Part shown: positions 8,273-15,932 of the stretch, one piece after another
Numbering within the stretch: the stretch's first letter is position 1
Layout: the number at the start of each line of letters is the position of its first letter
DNA from: JAVVTQ01 sp036653595
GTDB lineage: Bacteria; Bacillota; Clostridia; Oscillospirales; Ruminococcaceae
Direction of reading: 5' to 3'
Assembly (NCBI GenBank): GCA_036653595.1
Contig: JAVVTQ010000011.1
Span: 1 to 44,436 of the forward strand
Length of the DNA: 44,436 nt
Program-made: the position numbers and the translations under genes
The notes under the pieces: model-generated
What the model was told of the DNA's origin: nothing
Databases searched by the model: none
Seen by the model: only the letters and a program-made list of their open reading frames with translations

Positions 8273-8638
8273 ATGGGTAAATTTGAAATCAAAACGGCAA
8301 AAAATGGCCAGTTTATGTTCAACCTGAAAGCCGGAAACGGTGAGATAATTGCGACTAGCGAGACATATTCCTCACTTGATTCCTGCAAAAACGGAATTGA
8401 AAGCGTCAGGAAGAATTGCGGCGCTCCCATCGAGGATCAGACAAAGGAAGAATTCGAAAAACTCAAAAACCCAAAGTATGAGATTTATGCCAGCAAGGAC
8501 GAGTTCCGTTTCAGACTAAAGGCGGGCAACGGCGAGCCGATATGCCACGGAGAGGGCTATAAATCCAAGGACAGCTGCAAAAACGGAATCGCCTCAATCG
8601 GAAAGAATGCGCCGGACGCAGACGTTGTCAAAGAATAA
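8273..8638 (+). CDS. YegP / DUF1508 family protein, two tandem repeats
   Basis: 121 residues made of two copies of the DUF1508 unit, at about 4-50 and 69-112. Each begins with a short beta hairpin, passes through an identical LKAGNGE motif and ends in a Cys-Lys-Asn-Gly-Ile helix start (DSCKNGI). A charged linker joins them. The family forms small domain-swapped alpha/beta folds; its role is unknown. ATG 8273 follows GAGGTGG. It has its own promoter and stands alone between two differently oriented units. The similarity between the repeats, including both LKAGNGE motifs, indicates duplication of an ancestral single domain. Confidence 0.9.
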   Translation: MGKFEIKTAKNGQFMFNLKAGNGEIIATSETYSSLDSCKNGIESVRKNCGAPIEDQTKEEFEKLKNPKYEIYASKDEFRFRLKAGNGEPICHGEGYKSKDSCKNGIASIGKNAPDADVVKE

Positions 8639-8803
8639 AAAGTGACATTATAATGTGAAATGCAGGGCTTTTTTCTGTAGCTGTGCGCCGGACATCGGTG
8701 TGCGGCCAAAGACAAAGCTCGGTTGATATTTGCCCCTTTAACATATTGAAATAATCGGGTTCTATTTTTGGCCAAAAGAAAATGTGCATTTTGGGGAGAT
8801 ACG

Positions 8804-10276
8804 ATGCTATTCAACTCGCTGCAATACGGTGTTTTTTTGCTATTGATAATAGCTGTATATTTTTTGTCCCCCGCAAGGTTTCGTTGGATGATTCTTTTGG
8901 CCTCCAGCTACTATTTTTACATGAGCTGGAATCCCAAGCTCGTGGTGCTGATTCTTTTTACAACCGTTGTTTCATATGTGAGTGCTTTAAAAATCGAAGA
9001 GGCCAAAAGTAAAAAGCAGGCGAAGCGGATACTCATCTTCGGAGTGTCTCTTTGTCTGCTTTGTTTGTTTTTCTTTAAGTACTTCAACTTTTTCAGCCTT
9101 TCGGTTATGGAGCTGCTTCGCTCACTATCTCTACCCGTCGGAGATTTTACAATAAAAGTCATGCTGCCGGTCGGGATAAGCTTTTATACCTTTCAGACGC
9201 TCAGCTATATAGTCGACGTCTATCGCAAGGACATGGAGGCGGAGAAGCATTTTGGATATTATGCGCTCTATGTCAGCTTTTTCCCGCAACTGGTCGCCGG
9301 CCCTATTGAGCGCGCCACAAGTCTGCTTCCGCAATTAAAGACAAAAAAGGCTTTTGACAGAACGTTGGCGGTCAGCGGAATGCGCCTTATTTGTTATGGA
9401 CTCTTTAAAAAAATCGTGGTTGCCGACACCGTTGCCGCATATGTCAACCGTGTCTATAACAGTATCCATGAATTCGATTCGCTTGCGATTGTAATCGCAA
9501 CCTTGTTTTTTGCAGTTCAAATCTACTGCGATTTTTCCGGATACTCGGACATTGCAATCGGCTCTGCGAGGATATTCGGCATCAAATTGATGACCAACTT
9601 CAACAGCCCATATTTTGCATGCTCTGTCAAGGATTTTTGGCGCAGGTGGCACATCAGCCTATCCGGATGGTTTTCGGACTATGTGTATGTCCCGCTGGGA
9701 GGAAGCAGAGCGGGAAGACCGCGCCATATACTCAATCTGCTGACAATCTTTCTTTTGAGCGGTCTGTGGCATGGTGCAAACTGGACCTTTGTTGTTTGGG
9801 GACTGTACCACGGCATATTGAGCGCTGTTGAGGTATTCACGCTGCCTATCACTGAAAAGCTATCGAAAAAAATCAGCGGCAGTGCGCCACACGCTGTCTT
9901 TACCGGCCTGCGTGTTGCTCTCGTCTTTGCGCTTGTGTGCTTTTCGTGGATAATGTTTCGCGCAAACAGTATTTCCGATATGAACTATGCCATAATGCAG
10001 CTTTTTTCCGGATCTGATCTCAGTTTTGAAAATATCACACAGAGTTTCAAGCTTATGGGAATAACAAGACTGGGTCTTTCACTGAATCTGCTTTCGATTA
10101 TTGTCGTTGCCGCATGGGACTTCATCAATCTAAAAAAATCGCCGCTGGAGCTGCTGCAAAAAAAAGGAACTTTTGTCAACAATGCGGCCACATATTTCTT
10201 TGCATTTGCCGTATTGCTGCGCATTTTCACAAATTCGTCCATATCTGCGGCGGATTTCATATATTTTCAGTTTTGA
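8804..10276 (+). CDS. MBOAT-family membrane O-acyltransferase (AlgI/DltB-like)
   Basis: 490 residues with about ten hydrophobic segments. ATG 8804 follows GGGGAG; an earlier in-frame TTG (8768) has no site and adds a non-membrane stretch. Family landmarks: the early FKYFNFF, LPVGISFYTFQTLSYIVDVY, PQLVAGPIERA, the cytoplasmic loop WRRWHISLSGWFSDYVYVPLGGSR, and WHGANWTF with the putative catalytic His323. These enzymes pass acyl groups from cytoplasmic donors to acceptors outside the membrane. The next gene, 12 bases on, is an SGNH protein, the usual partner in alginate, cellulose or wall acetylation. The acceptor is unknown. No dlt genes are nearby, so a DltB role is less likely. Confidence 0.92.
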   Translation: MLFNSLQYGVFLLLIIAVYFLSPARFRWMILLASSYYFYMSWNPKLVVLILFTTVVSYVSALKIEEAKSKKQAKRILIFGVSLCLLCLFFFKYFNFFSLSVMELLRSLSLPVGDFTIKVMLPVGISFYTFQTLSYIVDVYRKDMEAEKHFGYYALYVSFFPQLVAGPIERATSLLPQLKTKKAFDRTLAVSGMRLICYGLFKKIVVADTVAAYVNRVYNSIHEFDSLAIVIATLFFAVQIYCDFSGYSDIAIGSARIFGIKLMTNFNSPYFACSVKDFWRRWHISLSGWFSDYVYVPLGGSRAGRPRHILNLLTIFLLSGLWHGANWTFVVWGLYHGILSAVEVFTLPITEKLSKKISGSAPHAVFTGLRVALVFALVCFSWIMFRANSISDMNYAIMQLFSGSDLSFENITQSFKLMGITRLGLSLNLLSIIVVAAWDFINLKKSPLELLQKKGTFVNNAATYFFAFAVLLRIFTNSSISAADFIYFQF

Positions 10277-10288
10277 ACGGGGAACAGG

Positions 10289-11212
10289 ATGAAAAAATTT
10301 TATCTGGGGCTGGCTGTTTTTCTGCTTTTACTGCTAGTGCCGTTTGCGGCTTATTTTGCATATATTCAGTCGATACCTCCTCAATTCACCAATACGCTTA
10401 TGGGCACCGCGAGCTACAAGATGGAGCTTTTGAAGCAAAAGGATGAGCCTCGTATTATTTTTGCGGGAGGGTCGTCGGCGGCATACGGCGTGGATTGTGA
10501 GCGAATTCAAGGAGAGCTCGACGTGAAGTGCATCGATATCGGTGTGGTTTACGGAATCGGAATTGAGTTTTACGAGTCGCTGCTCATGGACGAGCTGCGC
10601 GAGGGCGACATTGTCTATTTTGCGCCCGAATACGGGATGTGGAATGACCAAATAGGCTATAACCTTGTGTGGTGCTGTTGCGAAAACTATGGGGAACTGC
10701 TCGCGAAAATACCATTGCAATATTGGCCCAAAATCATAGCGGGGCCATTTTTTACATATTCGAAAGAAAAACTTGCAATCTACAGGTCCGGCTCGTGCGA
10801 CGGCTCTGCTTTTGTCGAGATGGGCGAGTGCGGCGACATGACCAATGTGCGAGAGAACATCATGGAGGACGGGTATCTAAAGGATGATCCAATAACAGTC
10901 AACACATCCTATATCAGCGAGAAGGCTGTAAAAGCGCTCAATCGACTTGACGAATACGCCAAAAGCGTGGGAGCAAAGCTGCTGGTCGGCTATCCTCCGG
11001 CGGTGCGCGAGGCACTTGTGTCCGACGCAAAAGAGCGTGCGCTTTTTGCAGAGGCTGTCGAGGAGCGACTCACGGCCACTGTGGTGGGCGATATAGAGGA
11101 CTCGTTTATGAGTGCGCGGTATTTCTATGACACAAACTTTCATCTGAATACAAAGGGCGTCGCGCTCAGAAGCGAATATCTAATAGAGCTGCTAGAAGAA
11201 TATGTTCGATGA
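10289..11212 (+). CDS. Extracellular SGNH/GDSL-like partner of the MBOAT acyltransferase
   Basis: 307 residues with an N-terminal signal anchor (about 5-25), so the catalytic part faces outward. A block I-like motif FAGGSSAAYGVD puts the likely Ser nucleophile at residue 62 or 63. Near the end DTNFHLNTKG supplies the Asp/His pair seen in DltD, AlgJ and similar proteins. The middle has no recognisable extra domain. With the MBOAT just upstream it should form a two-component O-acyltransferase: MBOAT supplies the acyl group and SGNH transfers it to a wall or exopolysaccharide hydroxyl. The overall layout is typical. No clear terminator follows, and the next gene converges. Confidence 0.8.
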   Translation: MKKFYLGLAVFLLLLLVPFAAYFAYIQSIPPQFTNTLMGTASYKMELLKQKDEPRIIFAGGSSAAYGVDCERIQGELDVKCIDIGVVYGIGIEFYESLLMDELREGDIVYFAPEYGMWNDQIGYNLVWCCCENYGELLAKIPLQYWPKIIAGPFFTYSKEKLAIYRSGSCDGSAFVEMGECGDMTNVRENIMEDGYLKDDPITVNTSYISEKAVKALNRLDEYAKSVGAKLLVGYPPAVREALVSDAKERALFAEAVEERLTATVVGDIEDSFMSARYFYDTNFHLNTKGVALRSEYLIELLEEYVR

Positions 11213-11281
11213 CAAAAACACGCGGTCTTCGCCCGCATTTGCGCGCGTAAAACCACGTGCTTTATTTTGAGACGATTTGTT

Positions 11282-12214
11282 CTAGAGCTGGGGGTAAAGC
11301 GAAGTGTTCAGATAGCGCTCGCTCGAGTCGTTTAGAAGTACGACTATTCGAAGCGTGGAGTCCGGCATTCTGTGCGCAAATTCCGTTGCTGCAAAAAGCG
11401 CGGCACCTCCGGTTACCCCGCACGGTATACCCTCTAAAAGAGCGACCGTCCTTGCTGCTTGCATTGCATCTCCGGTAGAGACGCGCGCGACCTCATCTAC
11501 TATGTAGGGGTTGAAATTCTCCGGTATAAACCCGACCCCGATGCCGTCCATAGAGTGTGGAGCAGGCGAACCCCCGGACAAAACGGGCGATTCGGCAGGT
11601 TCTACGGCGATGATTTTGACCTCGGGAACCCATCCTTTTATAAATTCGCCGGCACCGCTCAACGTGGCGCCTGTTCCGACACAGCACACGAAGGCGTCCA
11701 GCTCATTGTCCAGGTCACCCAGAATTTCGGGACCGGTTGTTTTGCGATGCACCTCAACGGCGGCGTCATTTTCAAATTGGCGCGGCATATATGCATTCTT
11801 AATCTGACTCCAAAGCTGTTTGGCTTTTTCTATGGCACCGAAAATGCCCTGCTCGCGGTCAGAGAAAACCACCTGTGCGCCATATGCGCGCATTTGCCGT
11901 ACTTTATATATATTTGCATTTTCCGGCACAACCAGCAGCACCTTGCAGCCAAACTGCATGCCCATAAAAGCGAGTGAAATTCCCATATTTCCCATGCAGG
12001 CCTCAATAACGCAGTCGCCCGGCTTTAGAATTCCACGCTCACGCGCGTCCTCAAGCAGCGCAAAGGCTGCGCGGTCGCAGCATGAACCGGTTGGATTAAA
12101 ATACTCGAGCTTTGCACACATCTGCGATGAAAACCCAAGTGCAGCTCTGTACTTATTGAGACGGACAAGCGGCGTGCGACCTATGTATTCGGTCAAGTTT
12201 CTCCCAAGCGGCAT
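11282..12214 (-). CDS. CysK-fold homologue lacking the PLP lysine (probable pseudoenzyme)
   Basis: 310 residues that align by eye along the whole of O-acetylserine sulfhydrylase: GRTPLVRLN, NP.GS..DR, VEPT.GN region (IEACMGNMG), KTTGPEI, GTGAT (usually GTGGT), DGIGVGFIP and a final SERYLNT. At the site where the family has the Schiff-base lysine (NPGGSVKDR), this protein reads NPTGSCCDR: Cys45-Cys46, codons TGC TGC at 12077-12082. The asparagine loop TSGNTG is CMGNMG and the C-terminal ISSG is VTGG. It therefore probably cannot make the internal aldimine, and cysteine synthesis is unlikely. ATG 12214 has GGAGGT seven bases upstream and its own promoter. Regulatory or scaffold roles are possible but untested. 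Confidence 0.85.
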   Translation of the reverse strand: MPLGRNLTEYIGRTPLVRLNKYRAALGFSSQMCAKLEYFNPTGSCCDRAAFALLEDARERGILKPGDCVIEACMGNMGISLAFMGMQFGCKVLLVVPENANIYKVRQMRAYGAQVVFSDREQGIFGAIEKAKQLWSQIKNAYMPRQFENDAAVEVHRKTTGPEILGDLDNELDAFVCCVGTGATLSGAGEFIKGWVPEVKIIAVEPAESPVLSGGSPAPHSMDGIGVGFIPENFNPYIVDEVARVSTGDAMQAARTVALLEGIPCGVTGGAALFAATEFAHRMPDSTLRIVVLLNDSSERYLNTSLYPQL

Positions 12215-12241
12215 ATCGTTACCTCCGAATGACTTACTTCA

Positions 12242-12270
12242 ATGTTATATTTACCACAAATAAATGTCAA
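12242..12270 (-). promoter_or_regulatory. Promoter for the CysK-like gene
   Basis: On the minus strand: TTGACA (12265-12270), a 17-base spacer and TAACAT (12242-12247). It is back to back with the ylxM-ffh promoter at 12303-12331. Confidence 0.55.
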
Positions 12271-12302
12271 TCACATGTCGAGATTTGCAGCAGGGAAAAT
12301 TA

Positions 12303-12331
12303 TTGACTTTTTTTACAAAATGTTATATAAT
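12303..12331 (+). promoter_or_regulatory. Strong sigma-A promoter of the ylxM-ffh operon
   Basis: TTGACT (12303-12308), a 17-base spacer and perfect TATAAT (12326-12331). Transcription should start near 12338, at the edge of the palindrome that follows. Confidence 0.85.
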
Positions 12332-12338
12332 CAAATCG

Positions 12339-12362
12339 TTGTAAAGTAAATCTGCTTTACAA
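12339..12362. promoter_or_regulatory. Perfect inverted repeat at the 5' end of the ylxM-ffh transcript
   Basis: TTGTAAAG (12339-12346) and CTTTACAA (12355-12362) are perfect complements around an 8-base loop. The repeat begins almost at the predicted transcription start and ends just before the ribosome site. It could be an operator or a 5' stabilising hairpin; the sequence cannot tell which. Confidence 0.6.
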
Positions 12363-12374
12363 GCGGAGCTTGGA

Positions 12375-12752
12375 GTGATTAAATTGCCAAAGAATCTGGA
12401 GATATGTTATCTTATAGACACGTACTCTGCAGTTCTGACAGACAAACAGCGCGAGGTTATCGAGCTGTATTATTACGAGGACTTATCTCTCGCTGAGATT
12501 GCTCAAAACAGCAAAATTTCGCGCCAGGGAGTCCGAGACGCCATAAAAAGAGGCGAAGCAATAATAACAGAGCTTGAGGAAAAGCTGGGCTTTGCAAGGA
12601 AATACCGTGAAATTGAAAAACAATCAATCGAAATTAAAGAGAACGCACAGGAAATCCAGCTCTTCAACGGCCGATTTTCCTATTCCGAACAGATAAACGG
12701 ATTTGTTGATAAAATAATCGAGTCCGCAAACAAATTGCTGACCGACGAATGA
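12375..12752 (+). CDS. ylxM: YlxM-type helix-turn-helix protein (SRP operon)
   Basis: 125 residues. The first half is a sigma-region-4-like helix-turn-helix: LTDKQREVIELYYYEDLSLAEIAQNSKISRQGVRDAIKRGE. The rest is a coiled, charged tail. YlxM proteins (UPF0122) are nearly always encoded before ffh and are thought to modulate the signal-recognition particle or its operon. Two starts are possible: GTG 12375 (site GCGGAG, six bases) and TTG 12384 (site GGAG, eight bases). The TTG start gives a length before the HTH closer to the Bacillus protein. It is first in the operon, 12 bases before ffh. Confidence 0.88.
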   Translation: MIKLPKNLEICYLIDTYSAVLTDKQREVIELYYYEDLSLAEIAQNSKISRQGVRDAIKRGEAIITELEEKLGFARKYREIEKQSIEIKENAQEIQLFNGRFSYSEQINGFVDKIIESANKLLTDE

Positions 12753-12764
12753 TATGGTGAGAAT

Positions 12765-14108
12765 ATGGCATTTGATTCTTTGACATCTAAGCTGGGCGGG
12801 ATATTTTCGCGGCTTCGCTCTCATGGCAAGCTGAGCGAAAAGGACATCGCTGATGCTATGCGCGAGGTAAGACTCGCACTTCTAGAGGCTGACGTAAACT
12901 ATAAGGTAGCAAAAGAATTTGTGGCAGCCGTCACTGTGCGCGCCATGGGTGAAGAGGTTGCAAAGAGCCTCACACCTGCGCAGCAGGTTATTAAAATAGT
13001 AAACGAACAGCTGACGATGCTCATGGGAATGGGCGCGAGAACGATTAAGCTGAATTCAAAACCGCCCACGGTAATCATGATGTGCGGCTTGCAGGGCTCG
13101 GGAAAAACGACACATTGCGCTAAGCTTGCAAAGATGTACAAGGGACAGGGGCGTCGCCCGATGCTGGTGGCATGTGATATATACAGGCCTGCCGCAATAG
13201 ACCAGCTTAGAATTGTCGGAGAACAGGCGGGGGCCGAGGTCTTTGAGCTCGGCACAGAAAAACCGACCAGAATCGTAAAAAAAGCCCTGTCACATGCAAA
13301 AGATTACGGTTTTGACATAGTGATAATCGATACAGCCGGGCGGCTTCAAATAGATGAAAAGCTCATGGATGAGCTAAAGGAAATCAAAGAAGCGGCCGGT
13401 GTCGATGAAACGCTGCTGGTTGTTGATTCAATGACAGGACAAGAAGCAGTCAACGTTGCGGCCGCGTTTAACAAGCAAATCGGAATCGACGGGGTCGTGC
13501 TGACAAAGCTTGACGGCGATACGCGCGGCGGTGCTGCGCTGTCAGTTCTGAGCGTCACCGGAAAACCGATAAAGTTTGCGGGCACTGGAGAAAAAATAGA
13601 CGATCTTGAGGTTTTTCACCCGGAGCGCATGGCCTCACGCATACTTGGCATGGGCGATATGATGTCGCTGATTGAAAGCGCAGAGAAGTCATACGACGCT
13701 GAAAAAGCGATAAAAATGGCCAAAAAGCTCAAGACAAAAAAAGGCTTTGATATGGTGGATTTGTTGGAGCAGCTTGACCAGCTCAGAAACATGGGCGGAA
13801 TGCAGAAGCTGCTGTCCATGATCCCGGGTGGCTCCAAAATTCCCGAGGAAGCGCTCGACGAGTCAGCTTTTAAACGCACCGAGGCGATGATATTGTCGAT
13901 GACGGTTAAGGAACGCGAAAAGCCGGACATCATAAATCCACAGCGAAAGCGCAGAATTGCCGCAGGAAGCGGAACAAGGGTTGAAGACGTCAACAAGCTT
14001 CTCAAACAGTTTGACAACATGAACAAGATGATGAAGCAGATGACAAAAAAAGGAAAGCGCAGAGGCGCCATGGGCGCTATGGGCGGCATGGGCGGTATGC
14101 CGTTCTGA
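12765..14108 (+). CDS. ffh: Signal recognition particle GTPase Ffh
   Basis: 447 residues, the usual length. An N-terminal helical bundle precedes the GTPase domain: P-loop GLQGSGKT (108-115), DIYRPAAIDQL, DTAGRL, and TKLDGDTRGG. The C-terminal M domain is rich in Met (MILSMT, KQFDNMNKMMKQM) and ends in a flexible Gly-Met tail. Ffh binds 4.5S or 6S-type SRP RNA and signal sequences as they leave the ribosome, then docks with FtsY. It is in the standard ylxM-ffh-rpsP order. No SRP RNA gene was seen in the window. Confidence 0.98.
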   Translation: MAFDSLTSKLGGIFSRLRSHGKLSEKDIADAMREVRLALLEADVNYKVAKEFVAAVTVRAMGEEVAKSLTPAQQVIKIVNEQLTMLMGMGARTIKLNSKPPTVIMMCGLQGSGKTTHCAKLAKMYKGQGRRPMLVACDIYRPAAIDQLRIVGEQAGAEVFELGTEKPTRIVKKALSHAKDYGFDIVIIDTAGRLQIDEKLMDELKEIKEAAGVDETLLVVDSMTGQEAVNVAAAFNKQIGIDGVVLTKLDGDTRGGAALSVLSVTGKPIKFAGTGEKIDDLEVFHPERMASRILGMGDMMSLIESAEKSYDAEKAIKMAKKLKTKKGFDMVDLLEQLDQLRNMGGMQKLLSMIPGGSKIPEEALDESAFKRTEAMILSMTVKEREKPDIINPQRKRRIAAGSGTRVEDVNKLLKQFDNMNKMMKQMTKKGKRRGAMGAMGGMGGMPF

Positions 14109-14178
14109 AATCAGGTTATTGACCGGTAAAACGGATAGATAATAAATCATAATATACAATACTTTTGGAGGACAAAAA

Positions 14179-14421
14179 ATGTCAGTTAGAATTAGAATGC
14201 GCAGAATCGGCGCAAAGAAAACGCCTTTTTACAGAATAGTTGTCGCGGACAGCAGATTTCCGCGCGACGGCCGCTTTATCGAAGAGATAGGCTACTATGA
14301 CCCGACCAAGGAGCCGGTTGTCGTAAAGATTGATGCAGAAAAAGCCAAGTCATGGATGGCAAACGGCGCTCTGCCGACAGAAACAGTGAAGAGTATTTTC
14401 AAGAAGAACGGAATTATCTGA
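14179..14421 (+). CDS. rpsP: Ribosomal protein bS16
   Basis: 80 residues, matching bS16 from its first residues: MSVRIRMRRIGAKKTPFYRIVVADSR in parts, then RDGRFIEEIGYYDPT and a C-terminal alpha region ending in SIFKKNGII. It is a primary-binding protein of the 30S platform. GGAGG lies seven to eight bases before ATG 14179. It sits 70 bases after ffh and 16 before khpA, the usual arrangement in Firmicutes, and should be transcribed with both. Confidence 0.98.
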   Translation: MSVRIRMRRIGAKKTPFYRIVVADSRFPRDGRFIEEIGYYDPTKEPVVVKIDAEKAKSWMANGALPTETVKSIFKKNGII

Positions 14422-14437
14422 GTAAGCGGAGGCATAA

Positions 14438-14674
14438 ATGAAAGAATTATTGGAGTCGATTGCAAGAGGCCTTGTCGAGAACAAGGATGCTGTGCGCATC
14501 GTCGTCGACGAGCCAAACGATGAGGGTATAACCGTTTATCACCTCTCAGTGGCCGAGCCTGACATGGGGCGTGTAATCGGTAAGCAGGGCAGGATTGCAA
14601 AGGCAATCAGAACTGTCATGCGCGCGGCGGCCATACGCAAAAACGATCATATTACGGTCGAAATAGACGATTGA
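14438..14674 (+). CDS. khpA: KH-domain RNA-binding protein KhpA
   Basis: 78 residues forming a single type II KH domain. The GxxG RNA-binding loop is clear in MGRVIGKQGRIAKAI, preceded by the strand DEGITVYHLSVAEPD and followed by the last helix and strand. KhpA works with KhpB/Jag as an RNA chaperone and affects cell length and wall synthesis in several Firmicutes. It lies between rpsP and rimM as usual, and its stop is followed within ten bases by a strong hairpin. Confidence 0.93.
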   Translation: MKELLESIARGLVENKDAVRIVVDEPNDEGITVYHLSVAEPDMGRVIGKQGRIAKAIRTVMRAAAIRKNDHITVEIDD

Positions 14675-14681
14675 TAATTTC

Positions 14682-14707
14682 AAGGACGAGGCAAACGCCT
14701 CGTCCTT
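14682..14707 (+). other. Perfect 11-bp hairpin between khpA and rimM, no T-run
   Basis: AAGGACGAGGC (14682-14692) and GCCTCGTCCTT (14697-14707) pair perfectly around AAAC. What follows is TGTGAAAG, not a U tract, so it is unlikely to terminate well. It ends 18 bases before rimM and may be an RNA-processing, stability or attenuation element. Confidence 0.75.
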
Positions 14708-14725
14708 TGTGAAAGCTGTGTATTT

Positions 14726-15241
14726 ATGAAACAGTTTCTTGAAGTTGGAAAACCGGTGACAACGCACGGCGTTTTGGGCGAACTGAAGGTCTATCCTTGG
14801 TGTGACGACGCAAGCCTCTTGTGTAAGCAAAAGGTTTTGTTTCTCGACGGCGAGGGAAAACTGCCGCTCAGAATATTGTCCGCGCGCGAGCACGGCAAAA
14901 TGGCGCTGGTTAAATTTGAAGGATATGAAACAATTGAAAAGGCACGCCTGCTCATAGATAAAACCTTGTGGGTAGACAGGGACAAGGTAGCTCTGCCTGA
15001 GGGTGCACATTTTATTGCGGATATAATAGGCCTTACAGCTATCAATCTGGAAACAGGCACAGCCTGCGGAAAGGTTGTCGACGTCACCGACAACGGAGCA
15101 CACGACATTTATCACATAGTGCTTGAAAACGGCAAAACTGCGATGATTCCGGCAGTTAAAGAATTCATAAAAAAAGTTGACATCGAAAACGGAAGACTGG
15201 AAATTTCTCCGATAAAGGGCTTGCTTAACGATGAGGATTGA
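14726..15241 (+). CDS. rimM: 16S rRNA processing protein RimM
   Basis: 171 residues. The N-terminal beta-barrel starts with FLEVGKPVTTHGVLGELKV, a typical RimM opening, and the second half is a PRC-barrel with VVDVTDNGAHDIYHI and MIPAVKEFIKKVD. RimM helps mature the 30S head and binds ribosomal protein uS19. It follows khpA after a hairpin and overlaps trmD by 11 bases (15231-15241), so the two are translationally coupled. Length is normal and no key feature is missing. Confidence 0.96.
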   Translation: MKQFLEVGKPVTTHGVLGELKVYPWCDDASLLCKQKVLFLDGEGKLPLRILSAREHGKMALVKFEGYETIEKARLLIDKTLWVDRDKVALPEGAHFIADIIGLTAINLETGTACGKVVDVTDNGAHDIYHIVLENGKTAMIPAVKEFIKKVDIENGRLEISPIKGLLNDED

Positions 15242-15932
15242 TATATTGACGCTTTTCCCGGATATGTGCCGTGCATATTTAGGTGAGAGCATAATTGGAA
15301 GAGCGATAAAAAACGGCAAGGTTGATGTGCTCTGCCACAACATAAGGGACTACACTCTCAACAAGCAAAAACAGGTTGACGATGCCCCTTATGGCGGCGG
15401 TCACGGAATGATTATGAATGCGCAGCCAATCCATGACTGCTATGAGGCGGTGTGCACCATGACGGGTGTTCGCCCGCACCTCATATACATGTCACCGGCC
15501 GGCAAAACGCTGACCCAGCAACACATTGTTGAGCTGTCAAAGCTCGACAATATTGCGATTCTCTGCGGACATTATGAGGGCGTCGACGAGAGGGCTATTG
15601 AGGAGAGCGTCGATGAGGAAATTTCCGTCGGGGATTATGTCGTTACCGGCGGTGAGCTTCCTGCGCTGATATTGACAGATGGGATTTCGCGCATGTGTGA
15701 GGGCGTTCTCTCCGAAAAAGAGGGCTATGAGAATGAAAGCCACTTTAGCGGACTTCTTGAATACCCGCAGTACACGCGCCCTGATATATGGTGTGACAGG
15801 GAGGTGCCCGCGGTTCTGCGAAGCGGACATCACAAAAACATAGAAAAATGGAAGCTCGAGCTTTCGGAGGCACGAACGCGCGAGCGCAGACCCGACATGT
15901 GGGAAAAGTATATTAAGGACAAGAAAAAATGA
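15231..15932 (+). CDS. trmD: tRNA (guanine-N1-)-methyltransferase TrmD
   Basis: 233 residues. TrmD methylates G37 of tRNAs using S-adenosylmethionine, preventing frameshifts. Landmarks: IDILTLFPDM at the start, DDAPYGGGHGM, LCGHYEGVDERAIE, and the knot VTGGELPALILTDGISRM, then LEYPQYTRP and a charged C-terminal helix. These are the standard trefoil-knot enzyme features. Start ATG 15231 lies inside the end of rimM and the stop overlaps the next gene by ATGA. rplS, which often follows trmD, is absent here. Confidence 0.98.
   Translation: MRIDILTLFPDMCRAYLGESIIGRAIKNGKVDVLCHNIRDYTLNKQKQVDDAPYGGGHGMIMNAQPIHDCYEAVCTMTGVRPHLIYMSPAGKTLTQQHIVELSKLDNIAILCGHYEGVDERAIEESVDEEISVGDYVVTGGELPALILTDGISRMCEGVLSEKEGYENESHFSGLLEYPQYTRPDIWCDREVPAVLRSGHHKNIEKWKLELSEARTRERRPDMWEKYIKDKKK

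Noticed and set aside
11213..11281. Terminator between the SGNH gene and the converging CysK-like gene
   Set aside because: Only short GC-rich complementarities such as ACGCG/CGCGT, without a clean stem and T-run.
14546..15343. 265-codon minus-strand frame over khpA, rimM and trmD
   Set aside because: It runs antisense to three unmistakable genes and looks like a codon-use artefact.
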